A DNA stretch of 19,730 nt from RGIG8767 sp045531685 (GTDB lineage: Bacteria; Bacillota; Clostridia; Lachnospirales; Lachnospiraceae). The DNA lies in the NCBI GenBank assembly GCA_045531685.1, contig JAZSEL010000010.1, positions 1 through 19,730 on the forward strand, given 5' to 3'. Below, piece after piece: positions 1 through 6,761 of the stretch (positions are counted from its first letter, which is position 1; every line of letters begins with the position of its first letter). Under the pieces are notes generated by a model, which was given only the letters and a program-made list of their open reading frames with translations, did no database searches and was not told where the DNA came from. The translations under genes and the position numbers were made by a program.

Positions 1-23
1 GCTGATGAAAGGAATTTATTATT

Positions 24-866
24 ATGGAATGGATTACTGGAATGAATGTTGCAATTAATTATATAGAGGAGCATATTTTGGAAGAGATTGACTACGGGAA
101 ACTGGGAAGACTTGCCGGTTGTTCGTCATCTCATTTTCAAAGGATATTTACCTATCTCGGCGGTGTGACATTAAAGGAATATATAAAACGCAGACGAATG
201 TCTCTTGCGGCAACGGAACTCGCAGATAGTTCTGCAAAAGTGATTGGTGTTGCATTAAAATATGGATACAGTTCTCCAACTGCATTTACAAGAGCTTTTG
301 CAGATATTCATGGAGTTACTCCATCTGAAGTAAAGGATGGTGCAAAGGTTGTGGCGTTCCCTCCTATGAAATTCCAGATGGTTGTGAAAGGAGTAACCCC
401 TATGAATTACAGAATCGAAAAGAAAGAGGCATTTCGTGTTGTAGGAAAATCAATTGAATTAAAGCAGAGTATTGAGGAGAATTTCAAAATTACACCGGAA
501 TTTTGGGCGAAGGCAAGTATGGACGGAACAGTTCAAAGATTAGCCGGAATGATTGAGAACTTAGGTCTTCTTGGTATCAGTACATGCAATAATACCGATG
601 AGTGGCGATACTATATTGCTGTGGAAACTACAAAAGAAGCAGACGATATGGAGGAATACATAGTTCCTGCCTGCACATGGGCTATATTCTCAAAAGAAGG
701 TCCCATTTCGGGAATGCAGGAGTTGGAAAATCAAATTGTGACAGAGTGGCTTCCTACCAGTGGGTATGAATATGCCGATGCTCCAGATATAGAAGTATAT
801 TATAATCCAGACCCTGTTAATGCAAAGTATGAAGTGTGGATTCCTGTTATAAGAAAAGATAATTAG
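24..866 (+). CDS. AraC-family transcriptional regulator with GyrI-like ligand-binding domain
   Basis: A 280-residue DNA-binding regulator. The first ~105 residues form the paired helix-turn-helix AraC domain: LGRLAGCSSSHFQRIF is the first HTH and IGVALKYGYSSPTAFTRAF followed by GVTPSE is the conserved second HTH. Residues ~125-280 match the GyrI-like/AraC effector-binding domain (RIEKKEAFRVVGKS near its start, YEVWIPV at its end), which in this family binds small hydrophobic or cationic ligands. The ATG follows AAAGGA at a suitable distance. The length is normal for the AraC_HTH plus GyrI-like architecture. The two genes downstream follow closely (16 bases, then adjacent), so it may be co-transcribed with them. 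The ligand and targets cannot be read from the sequence. Confidence 0.9.
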   Translation: MEWITGMNVAINYIEEHILEEIDYGKLGRLAGCSSSHFQRIFTYLGGVTLKEYIKRRRMSLAATELADSSAKVIGVALKYGYSSPTAFTRAFADIHGVTPSEVKDGAKVVAFPPMKFQMVVKGVTPMNYRIEKKEAFRVVGKSIELKQSIEENFKITPEFWAKASMDGTVQRLAGMIENLGLLGISTCNNTDEWRYYIAVETTKEADDMEEYIVPACTWAIFSKEGPISGMQELENQIVTEWLPTSGYEYADAPDIEVYYNPDPVNAKYEVWIPVIRKDN

Positions 867-882
867 AAAGTGAGATGAAAGT

Positions 883-1350
883 ATGACACATTTAGTATAT
901 TGTGATAATGTGGGTAAAAAGGGTGAGCGTCCAATAGATAAAATACTGGCAGGTATAAAGACTATGGTTGTGAGAGGTGCTGCTGGAAGAAAAATTCCAC
1001 ATAGCAGAGTTTTTGAAGGAGAAGAACTCTATTTTATGGAAAAGGGTACCGCTCAGATTTCAGCAAAAGCAAAGGTAAAGAGTGTTCAAAATTTTGTCAA
1101 GCTGACGGATACCGAAATAGATGATGTTCTTTCCTCAAATCAGAGTAAGCTTAATTTATCGGATAAACAGATTGTACGATGGCACAAAAAGTGTCTTTGT
1201 CTTGTGGAATTTAATTGCGCAGAGGAAATTGTTCCGCCACTGGAGTTTGAACATCAGGGAAATATGGATGACTGGTTGATTATTGATAAGATAGAGGATG
1301 TAGTTGTTGGTTCAAGCATTCCATACAATTATGAGAAATCTAGATTTTAG
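883..1350 (+). CDS. Small PUA/ASCH-like domain protein, function unknown
   Basis: A 155-residue soluble protein without signal peptide or membrane segment. The N-terminal part (IDKILAGIKTMVVRGAAGRK, then VFEGEELYFM and ISAKAKVKSV) has the layout of ASCH/PUA-like beta-barrels, in which a 'K-T-M-x-x-R' stretch precedes a strand and a later strand carries an A-K-A-x-V pattern. ASCH domains bind RNA or modified nucleotides. This assignment is pattern recognition only. The C-terminal half (residues ~70-150) includes a Cys-containing KKCLCLVEF segment. The ribosome binding site is weak. The stop codon lies directly against the Shine-Dalgarno of the following DUF5131 gene, which suggests translational coupling and a joint function. 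Confidence 0.6.
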   Translation: MTHLVYCDNVGKKGERPIDKILAGIKTMVVRGAAGRKIPHSRVFEGEELYFMEKGTAQISAKAKVKSVQNFVKLTDTEIDDVLSSNQSKLNLSDKQIVRWHKKCLCLVEFNCAEEIVPPLEFEHQGNMDDWLIIDKIEDVVVGSSIPYNYEKSRF

Positions 1351-1362
1351 GTGGGGCAAGAA

Positions 1363-2079
1363 ATGTCAATGTGGAACCCGTGGCGTGGATGTAAAAAATG
1401 TAGTGATGGTTGCCTACACTGTTATATTCACAAAGGAGATTATAAAAGAGGAATCAATACGAGTGAAATCGTTAGAACAAAAGATTTCGGTAAGCCTATT
1501 GAAAAGCTAAAGAATGGCTCATATAAAATGAAATCAGGAATGGTCTATCTTTGTTTTTCGACAGATTTTTTTATAGAAGAAGCAGACGAATGGCGTGATG
1601 AGTGTTGGAAAATGATAAGAGAAAGGCAAGACTGCACTTTTTTATTCTTAACTAAGAGAATTGACAGATTTTCACATTGTATTCCAAAAGATTGGGAGAA
1701 CGGCTATGATAATGTAGTTATCTGTTGCACGATTGAAAATCAGAGAAATGCAGACTACAAATTGTCCATTTTTCAAAAACTGCCAATTAAGCATAAATGC
1801 ATTACTGCACAACCTTTGATTGAAAACATTGAAATTGAAAAATACCTTGATGGAATAGAATTGGTTGTTGTAGGTGGAGAATCTGACATGAATGCAAGAC
1901 CACTTTACTACGATTGAGTATTGAATATTAGGAAACAATGTGTAAACAAAAACGTCAATTTTGAATTCAGACAGTGCGGAACATACTTTGTGAAAGAGGG
2001 TAAGAAATATAAAATACAGACAAAGGATTTGGTCAGACAGGCAAAATTAGCAAATATAGATTTTGTTGGCAATGAGTGA
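1363..2079 (+). pseudogene. DUF5131 (phage Gp37/Gp68-type) protein gene with an in-frame TGA
   Basis: DUF5131 proteins carry a radical-SAM-like cysteine motif; their reaction is not established as far as I know. Here MSMWNPWRGCKKCSDGCLHC shows the family start and the motif C-x3-C-x2-C followed by Tyr. VVVGGESDMNARPL is the conserved later strand. A TGA at 1915-1917 stops the frame after PLYYD, but the same frame continues open to 2079 with VLNIRKQCVNKNVNFEFRQC and further family-like sequence. From memory, the family has Trp (TGG) where this TGA stands, so this is one G-to-A nonsense change. Read through, the product would be 238 residues, normal for the family; stopped, it is 184. I chose ATG 1363 because AGGTGGGG lies just upstream, overlapping the previous stop. 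It pairs with the PUA/ASCH-like gene before it. Confidence 0.75.
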
Positions 2080-2099
2080 ATATTTGTCTTGTAAAGATA

Positions 2100-2303
2100 G
2101 TGGAGACAACAGAAACTTTCAGTTTGTAAGAGCGGTGCATTGATGAAATTTTGGATACTTTTTGAATACTTTTCAAAATGACGATGCGCTAAACCCAGTA
2201 AAATCAATACTTTACGAACTGGGGAAAGACTTCAAATCCCCCTCTCGCTATTAATTAAAAGGTGCGGAAACGTTGATAAATACAGCGTTTCCGTTATTTT
2301 TTT
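2100..2303 (+). other. Structured non-coding stretch with tRNA-3'-end-like segment
   Basis: No convincing gene lies between the DUF5131 reading frame and the IS. The stretch has nested dyads: an ATTTTG/CAAAAT stem with flanking GCAT/ATGC around 2138-2190, and a CCCAGT/ACTGGG pair around 2195-2224. It then has a segment at 2230-2250 (TTCAAATCCCCCTCTCGCTA) that resembles a T-loop plus acceptor 3' strand. No matching tRNA 5' half or T-stem is present, so it is not a tRNA. It could be the leftover end of an attachment site. That is a guess. Confidence 0.25.
2264..2303 (+). terminator. Intrinsic terminator
   Basis: A perfect 8-bp stem (CGGAAACG at 2265-2272 with CGTTTCCG at 2286-2293) is followed by TTATTTTTTT. 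The form is classical for a + strand transcript. It would end transcription from the AraC-DUF5131 region before the IS. Confidence 0.85.
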
Positions 2304-2324
2304 GTTTGAAAAGTATAGGATTTT

Positions 2325-2348
2325 GGTTCTAAGTCAATAGTTGGGGTG
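2325..2348 (+). repeat. Left terminal inverted repeat of the ISL3-like element
   Basis: It starts GGTTCTAA and ends GTTGGGGTG, and matches the reverse complement of 3456-3479 at 19 of 24 positions. A strong imperfect hairpin (2343-2370, GGGG...CCCC with a GTAT loop) begins inside it. Confidence 0.8.
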
Positions 2349-2401
2349 GTATCCGTATGGATAACGCCCCATTACTACGTTTAGGGGGATTTTAATGTTT
2401 A

Positions 2402-2417
2402 GATTGAAAAATCATAT
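2402..2417 (+). repeat. Subterminal inverted repeat (partner 3437-3452)
   Basis: The 16-base word GATTGAAAAATCATAT is present here on + and exactly on the - strand at 3437-3452. It is 77 bases from the left tip but 27 bases from the right tip, so the left end carries about 50 extra bases. Confidence 0.75.
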
Positions 2418-2442
2418 TTCATGGCATACAAAGAAGACCTTC

Positions 2443-2452
2443 AGTGCCAGTC
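2443..2452 (+). repeat. Third inverted repeat pair of the IS ends (partner 3389-3398)
   Basis: AGTGCCAGTC occurs here and in reverse complement at 3389-3398. With flanking AAGACCT bases at both sites, the similarity extends to nearly 20 bases with one gap. Confidence 0.6.
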
Positions 2453-2467
2453 TTATCTTTTATGTAA

Positions 2468-3358
2468 TTAATGCATAGTAAGCAGGATACGTGTCCTGAA
2501 ATGTTCAAAATTCCTTATACCGTAGGAAGTACGTTTCAGGACTTTTATCTTGTTGTTAAAACCTTCTGTCGGACCGTTTGTGATATGAGAATACTTAAAA
2601 GCATTCAATATCTCATGGCACCAGTTCCTGTAGGTAACAGCACATTTTTCGAATTCCGGTATCTGAGACTGTTCCGCAGTCGATATCCAATCAAAGAAAT
2701 CTTTTCTCTGTTCCGAATATTTGGGATTCTGACAGATATCATAAAACCATTCCTTTAAATAATGAACCAGACGGAGGTCATCGTTGTATTGAAGCATGAG
2801 GTCACAAGCTCTTTTGTTTTCATCCTTCAGTTTACAATATCGTGTGAGGATGAGGGAACGGCTTCTTTTGTAGTATCTGCGCAGGTTTGCCGGCATTGTT
2901 TTCTGAAGTCTTTTACGGACGTTCTCAATAGCCCAGGTCGTCTGCCTGATAAAATGATATTTATCGATTACAACCGTTGCATTAGGGAGAAATGTTTTTG
3001 CTACGGAAGAAATAGATACAGAATCATGCAGGGCAGCTGCGATAAAGGCTGTCATTCTGGAAGTACGCTGAAAATACCGGGGGAGAAAACTGTAGTTTTC
3101 ATAAAACCGTTTGCCACAGGAACAGACATAACGGCGTTTTCTGAGTACAAGATAACAGTGTTTCATTTGGAAGGGTAAATCCTTTATAGTCTGCATTCTG
3201 TAATCATGAACCCGCATTGTGGATTGTCCGCAGGAGGGACAAAAGTGCTCTCTTGGTTTTGTATCCAAAAATATTTTCACATAATGGTCAGAATGAAGAA
3301 TTTTTTTTACGATTACATCTTCCATATTTAGGAGTTTATTGATACAATGATTATGCAT
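2468..3358 (-). pseudogene. ISL3-family transposase with in-frame internal deletion
   Basis: A 296-residue reading frame. The N-terminal zinc-binding part (C40-P-S-C43, then RRYVCSCGKRFYE with C79 and C81) and the phrase VHDYRMQTIKDLPF are typical of ISL3. The second catalytic Asp (D132 in VIDKYHF) and the Glu (E265 in NGPTEGFNNKIK) are present. The region between the N-terminal HTH (RTSRMTAFIAAALHDSVSIS) and AKTFLPNATVVIDKYH is missing. That stretch normally holds the first catalytic Asp (an I-D-E-F-like strand) and about 100 residues. The fusion lies near residues 118-122 (bases ~2993-3005). The enzyme should be inactive in transposition. I chose ATG 3358 because GGAGGT lies 7 bases upstream; the open frame extends further 5' into the terminal repeat without a better start. 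Confidence 0.8.
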
Positions 3359-3365
3359 TTGATGC

Positions 3366-3405
3366 ACCTCCGAGTGGTTTGTTTGTGGGACTGGCACTTG
3401 GAGGT
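3366..3405. promoter_or_regulatory. Hairpin covering the transposase ribosome binding site; possible inward-facing terminator on +
   Basis: ACCTCCGAGT (3366-3375) and ACTTGGAGGT (3396-3405) form a stem. On the - strand transcript the downstream arm contains GGAGGT, the transposase Shine-Dalgarno. Long read-in transcripts would therefore sequester it. On the + strand the same stem is fully paired, with one G-U pair, and is followed by CTTTTTTATT, so it may also act as a terminator for + transcripts crossing the IS. Confidence 0.55.
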
Positions 3406-3455
3406 CTTTTTTATTATAAAAGAAAAATGTCAGAGTATATGATTTTTCAATCATA

Positions 3456-3479
3456 CACCCCAACATTTATTTTAGAACC
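3456..3479 (-). repeat. Right terminal inverted repeat of the ISL3-like element
   Basis: Reverse complement of the left terminal repeat (GGTTCTAA...GTTGGGGTG on the - strand). The -35 region of the next promoter begins about 8 bases outside it. Confidence 0.8.
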
Positions 3480-3486
3480 AGTTTTC

Positions 3487-3514
3487 TTTACTTTATAAAG
3501 ATATATGGTATAAT
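3487..3514 (+). promoter_or_regulatory. Promoter of the redox cluster (extended -10)
   Basis: TGG-TATAAT (-10 hexamer at 3509-3514, preceded by TGn) with a weaker -35 TTTACT at 3487-3492, spacer 16. It lies just outside the IS right end and 37 bases before the DUF134-NifX start, so it is the natural promoter for the genes that follow. Confidence 0.7.
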
Positions 3515-3550
3515 TTTTTTGTGGCATATGCCAAAAAGAGAGGTATTAAG

Positions 3551-4306
3551 ATGCCAAGATGTAGAAAGAGAATAGTATGTAAAGAGCCTGATGTTAAAGT
3601 ATTTATACCTCAGCAAAATGATAACAGCGAAATGTTGATTATGACTGTTGATGAATACGAAAGCATAAGACTGATTGACTTGGAAGGATTCAGTCAGGAA
3701 GAATGTGCTAATATGTTAGGTGTTGCACGGACAACTGCTCAATTAATTTATAATAATGCGAGAGAAAAAATTGCAACGGCGTTAGTGAAGGTAAAGGGAC
3801 TTCAAATCGAAGGTGGAAATTATGTGCTGTGTGATGGAAGCCCGCATTGTAAAAAATGTCATTTAACGAAATCTTACTTGAATCAAAGACAATTACAAGA
3901 AAAGGAGAATGGAATTATGAGAATAGCGGTAACATACGACAACGGAGAGGTGTTTCAGCATTTTGGAAGAACCGAGAATTTTAAAATATATGAAATACAG
4001 AATAATCAAGTCATTTCTTCGGAAGTGATTAGCTCAAATGGGCAAGGACATGGTGCTCTGGCAGGAGTACTTGCAACAAATCAGATAGATGTACTTATTT
4101 GTGGCGGTATCGGAGGCGGTGCACAGATGGCTCTTGCAGAAGCCGGAATAGAACTGTGTGCAGGTGCAACGGGAAATGTGGATAAAGCAGTTTCAAGTTA
4201 TCTTGCTGGTACACTTGTAAATACTGGTTCAAATTGCAATCACCATGAGGATGGACATACATGTGGAGACCATGGTTGCGGAAACCATGGTTGTGGTAAT
4301 CATTAA
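3551..4306 (+). CDS. DUF134 helix-turn-helix protein fused to NifX/NifB-type (DIN) metal-cluster-binding domain
   Basis: A 251-residue fusion. Residues 1-105 are DUF134: MPRCRKRIVC start, TVDEYESIRLIDLEGFSQEE, a sigma-70-region-4-like HTH at ~48-75, IEGGNYVLC, and a C94/C100/C103 cysteine group. Residues 123-225 are the dinitrogenase iron-molybdenum cofactor-type domain (MRIAVTYDNGEVFQHFGRTE, then LICGGIGGGAQMALAEAGI). This family binds metal-sulfur clusters and is widespread in anaerobes without nitrogenase. The last 24 residues form a Cys/His tail (4 Cys, 6 His) with a repeated GCGNH, a likely metal-binding tail. The start is ATG 3551 after AGAGAGG; an upstream GTG in frame lacks a site. 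It is the first gene of the redox cluster, with its own promoter, and could be a metal- or redox-responsive regulator (inference). Confidence 0.85.
   Translation: MPRCRKRIVCKEPDVKVFIPQQNDNSEMLIMTVDEYESIRLIDLEGFSQEECANMLGVARTTAQLIYNNAREKIATALVKVKGLQIEGGNYVLCDGSPHCKKCHLTKSYLNQRQLQEKENGIMRIAVTYDNGEVFQHFGRTENFKIYEIQNNQVISSEVISSNGQGHGALAGVLATNQIDVLICGGIGGGAQMALAEAGIELCAGATGNVDKAVSSYLAGTLVNTGSNCNHHEDGHTCGDHGCGNHGCGNH
3902..3919 (+). promoter_or_regulatory. Internal ribosome binding site and start at the DUF134/NifX junction
   Basis: AAGGAG (3902-3907) lies 9 bases before an in-frame ATG (3917), exactly where the NifX-type domain begins (MRIAVTYDNG). Translation from here would give a free 129-residue NifX-like protein in addition to the fusion. 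Confidence 0.5.
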
Positions 4307-4338
4307 TTTATAAAACGAATTGAGGTGACGTGTAAGAA

Positions 4339-6030
4339 ATGAAAGTGGTAATTGTAGGTGGTGTGGCTGGTGGAGCTTCGGCCGCAGCCAGAATTCGCCG
4401 TCTGGATGAAGGTGCAGAAATAATCGTTTTTGAAAAAACAGGATGTATTTCTTACGCTAATTGTGGTCTGCCATATTATATTGGTGATGTAATCACCGAT
4501 TCCAGTGACTTGACACTTCAGACACCGGAAAGTTTTTGGACAAGATTTCGGATTTTAGTAAAAGTAAATCATGAAGTAACTAACATTAATGTGACCCAAA
4601 AGACAGTAACAGTAAAAAATCTACTTACAGGCACAGAATGGGAGGAGCCTTATGATAAGCTCTTATTATCTCCGGGAGCAAAACCCGTAAGACCAAATCT
4701 GCCCGGAATTGATAGTGAAAAGATTTTTTCGCTAAGGACAGTAGAAGATACGTTTCGGATTCGTGATTATTTGGAAAAAACAAAAGTGCAAAGTGCTGTG
4801 ATTGTGGGCGGAGGCTATATAGGTATTGAGGTTGCGGAAAATCTTAAGGAAAAAGGTCTTAATGTGACGATTGTTCAGAGACCGAATCAGTTGATGAATA
4901 CGCTGGATTATGATATGGCTTCGTTTGTTCATAGTAAGCTTCGTGCAAAGGGGATTACATTAAGATTGAATAGTAATGTTATCTCTTTTCGACAGGATGG
5001 GGAACGTATTGTGACCCTGTTGGAAGATAATAATGAAATAGTAGCTGATATGGTTTTGCTTGCCATAGGCGTGGCACCCGAAAATAGTCTTGCAAAACAA
5101 GCAGGACTGGAGCTTGGTGTAAAAGGAAGTATTGTCGTAAATGACCGTATGGAAACCTCAGTACAGGATATTTATGCTGTGGGTGATGCTATTCAGGTGA
5201 AGCATTTTGTGACAGAAGAAGATACCGTAATTGCACTTGCAGGACCGGCAAATAAGCAGGGACGTATTGCAGCAGATAATATCTGTGGAGGAGATAGTCA
5301 TTATCAGGGTTCTATGGGTTCCACCATAATAAAGATATTTGATATGACTGTTGCAGGAACCGGTTTGACGGAGAAAGTAGCTAAATCTATGGGAATTGAT
5401 TGTGAAAGTGTTGTCCTTTCCCCAGCTTCTCATGCAGGTTATTATCCCGGTGCAAAAGTTATGACCATGAAGGTTGTTTTTGAAAAGGAATCCTTAAAGC
5501 TTCTTGGCACACAGATAGTTGGATCGGAAGGTGTAGATAAGAGATTGGATGTTCTCGCTACAGCAATCCATTGTGGTATGAAAGCAGACATGCTTAAGGA
5601 TTTGGATTTGGCATATGCACCACCATTTTCATCTGCAAAAGACCCTGTAAATATGGCTGGTTTTATGATTGAAAATATAAGTAAAGAAATGATTAAGCAG
5701 TATCATTGGGATGATATTAAAGATTTACCTAGGGACGGAAGTGTTACATTATTGGATACCAGAACGGCATATGAGTACAAAAGTGGACACATTGATGGGT
5801 ATATCAATATTCCGGTGGATGACTTGAGAGACCGATTAAATGAACTTGATAAAAGTAAGACAGTCTATGTAATATGTCAGAGCGGATTAAGAAGTTATAT
5901 AGCTTGTAGAATCCTGTCTCAGAACGGCTTTGACTGTAATAATTTTTCCGGTGGTTACAGGTTTTATGCCAGTGTAATTAAGGAAAAAGAAATGAGTGAA
6001 TATACATATCCTTGTGGTATGGAAAAATAA
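4339..6030 (+). CDS. CoA-disulfide reductase-like flavoprotein with C-terminal rhodanese domain
   Basis: A 563-residue FAD/NAD(P)H disulfide oxidoreductase. The FAD-binding VVIVGGVAGGASAAARIRR opens the protein. C42 in SYANCGLPYYIG is the single active-site cysteine of the CoA-disulfide reductase/NADH oxidase group. AVIVGGGYIGIEVAENL (~153) is the NAD(P)H fold and IYAVGDAI the second FAD motif. A dimerisation domain with SHAGYYPGA follows. Residues ~455-550 form a rhodanese domain (LLDTRTAYEYKSGHIDG) with catalytic C513 in CQSGLRS. The CoADR-rhodanese architecture is known from Bacillus and clostridia and is linked to reduction of CoA or other low-molecular-weight disulfides, persulfides or polysulfides. 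It follows the DUF134-NifX gene by 32 bases and precedes rubrerythrin, so it may also supply electrons there (inference). Start supported by GAGGTG upstream. Confidence 0.9.
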   Translation: MKVVIVGGVAGGASAAARIRRLDEGAEIIVFEKTGCISYANCGLPYYIGDVITDSSDLTLQTPESFWTRFRILVKVNHEVTNINVTQKTVTVKNLLTGTEWEEPYDKLLLSPGAKPVRPNLPGIDSEKIFSLRTVEDTFRIRDYLEKTKVQSAVIVGGGYIGIEVAENLKEKGLNVTIVQRPNQLMNTLDYDMASFVHSKLRAKGITLRLNSNVISFRQDGERIVTLLEDNNEIVADMVLLAIGVAPENSLAKQAGLELGVKGSIVVNDRMETSVQDIYAVGDAIQVKHFVTEEDTVIALAGPANKQGRIAADNICGGDSHYQGSMGSTIIKIFDMTVAGTGLTEKVAKSMGIDCESVVLSPASHAGYYPGAKVMTMKVVFEKESLKLLGTQIVGSEGVDKRLDVLATAIHCGMKADMLKDLDLAYAPPFSSAKDPVNMAGFMIENISKEMIKQYHWDDIKDLPRDGSVTLLDTRTAYEYKSGHIDGYINIPVDDLRDRLNELDKSKTVYVICQSGLRSYIACRILSQNGFDCNNFSGGYRFYASVIKEKEMSEYTYPCGMEK

Positions 6031-6091
6031 AAGAAGATATTAGAAATTGTTCCAAATAATGAAAAAAGAAAAATTGAAGGGAGAAACAATT

Positions 6092-6745
6092 ATGACAACA
6101 TGGAAATGTACAGTATGCGGATACGTTCACGAAGGAGAACAGTCACCGGAGCAGTGCCCATTATGTAAGCAGCCTGCTGAGAAATTTGAGAAAGTAGCAG
6201 AGGTTAAAAAGAGCCCATACGCAGGAACAAAAACAGAAAAGAACTTATGGGAAGCATTTGCCGGTGAGTCACAGGCAAGAAATAAGTACACTTACTTTGC
6301 ATCTGTAGCAAAGAAAGCGGGATATGAACAAATTGCGGCATTGTTCTTACAGACAGCAGAGAATGAGAAAGAACACGCAAAGCTTTGGTTTAAAGCCTTG
6401 GGAGAGCTTGGTGATACAGCAGAAAACCTTCTTCATGCAGCAGAAGGCGAAAATGCAGAATGGACCGATATGTATGAGAGAATGGCAAAGGATGCAGAGG
6501 AAGAAGGCTTTACAGAACTTGCAGCACAGTTTAGAGGTGTAGCTGCCATCGAGAAGTTGCATGAGGAAAGATATCGTGCATTGCTTAAAAATGTTGAAAC
6601 TATGGAAGTATTTAAAAAGAGTGGCGTAACTATGTGGGAATGTCGTAACTGCGGTCATGTAGTAGTCGGTCTTGAAGCACCGGAAGTTTGTCCTGTATGT
6701 AATCATCCACAGGCATATTTTGAAGTACGTAAAGAGAATTATTAA
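6092..6745 (+). CDS. rbr: Rubrerythrin with rubredoxin domains at both ends
   Basis: A 217-residue cytoplasmic peroxidase of anaerobes that reduces hydrogen peroxide to water with electrons from rubredoxin centres. An N-terminal rubredoxin-like centre uses C6, C9, C22, C25 (CTVCGYVHEG, CPLCKQ). The four-helix diiron domain spans ~45-175 with carboxylate motifs LWEAFAGESQARNKY, ENEKEHA and EKLHEERY. A second rubredoxin-like centre at the C-terminus uses C184, C187, C200, C203 (CRNCGHVVVG, CPVCNH). Classical rubrerythrin has only the C-terminal centre and 'reverse' rubrerythrin only the N-terminal one; this protein has both. I chose ATG 6092 because GAAGGGAG lies upstream; the open frame extends 15 residues further without a site. 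It sits 61 bases after the flavoprotein gene and 16 bases before desulfoferrodoxin. Confidence 0.92.
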   Translation: MTTWKCTVCGYVHEGEQSPEQCPLCKQPAEKFEKVAEVKKSPYAGTKTEKNLWEAFAGESQARNKYTYFASVAKKAGYEQIAALFLQTAENEKEHAKLWFKALGELGDTAENLLHAAEGENAEWTDMYERMAKDAEEEGFTELAAQFRGVAAIEKLHEERYRALLKNVETMEVFKKSGVTMWECRNCGHVVVGLEAPEVCPVCNHPQAYFEVRKENY

Positions 6746-6761
6746 TAGGGAGGTTTTTTAT

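Larger units (their letters stand above)
2325..3479 (-). mobile_element. ISL3-like insertion sequence, internally deleted
   Basis: A single transposase gene on the - strand is bracketed by terminal inverted repeats beginning GGTTCTAA and containing GTTGGGGTG at both ends (19 of 24 positions identical). The transposase family is ISL3. I cannot see a clean 8-bp target duplication: the left flank reads AGGATTTT and the right flank AGTTTTCT. The insertion is therefore old, rearranged, or its exact tips are misjudged. Length is about 1.15 kb, short for ISL3 elements (usually 1.3 kb or more), matching the internal deletion in the transposase. Confidence 0.8.

Noticed and set aside
1915..1917. TGA in the DUF5131 gene as a selenocysteine codon
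   Set aside because: The position fits a Trp in the family, there is no redox motif around it, and I see no bacterial SECIS-like hairpin right after it. A nonsense change is simpler.
2210..2252. A tRNA gene
   Set aside because: Only a T-loop and acceptor-like 3' strand are present. The T-stem 5' side does not pair, and no D or anticodon arm is visible.
2471..3178. Two + strand open frames opposite the IS transposase
   Set aside because: They are antisense shadows. The - strand frame has clear ISL3 motifs and a ribosome binding site, while the + frames resemble nothing.
3487..3514. A PerR or Fur box over the redox promoter
   Set aside because: There is a loose TTATA...TATAA symmetry, but it does not match the known 15-base PerR box or a Fur box, and it is explained by the AT-rich -10 element.
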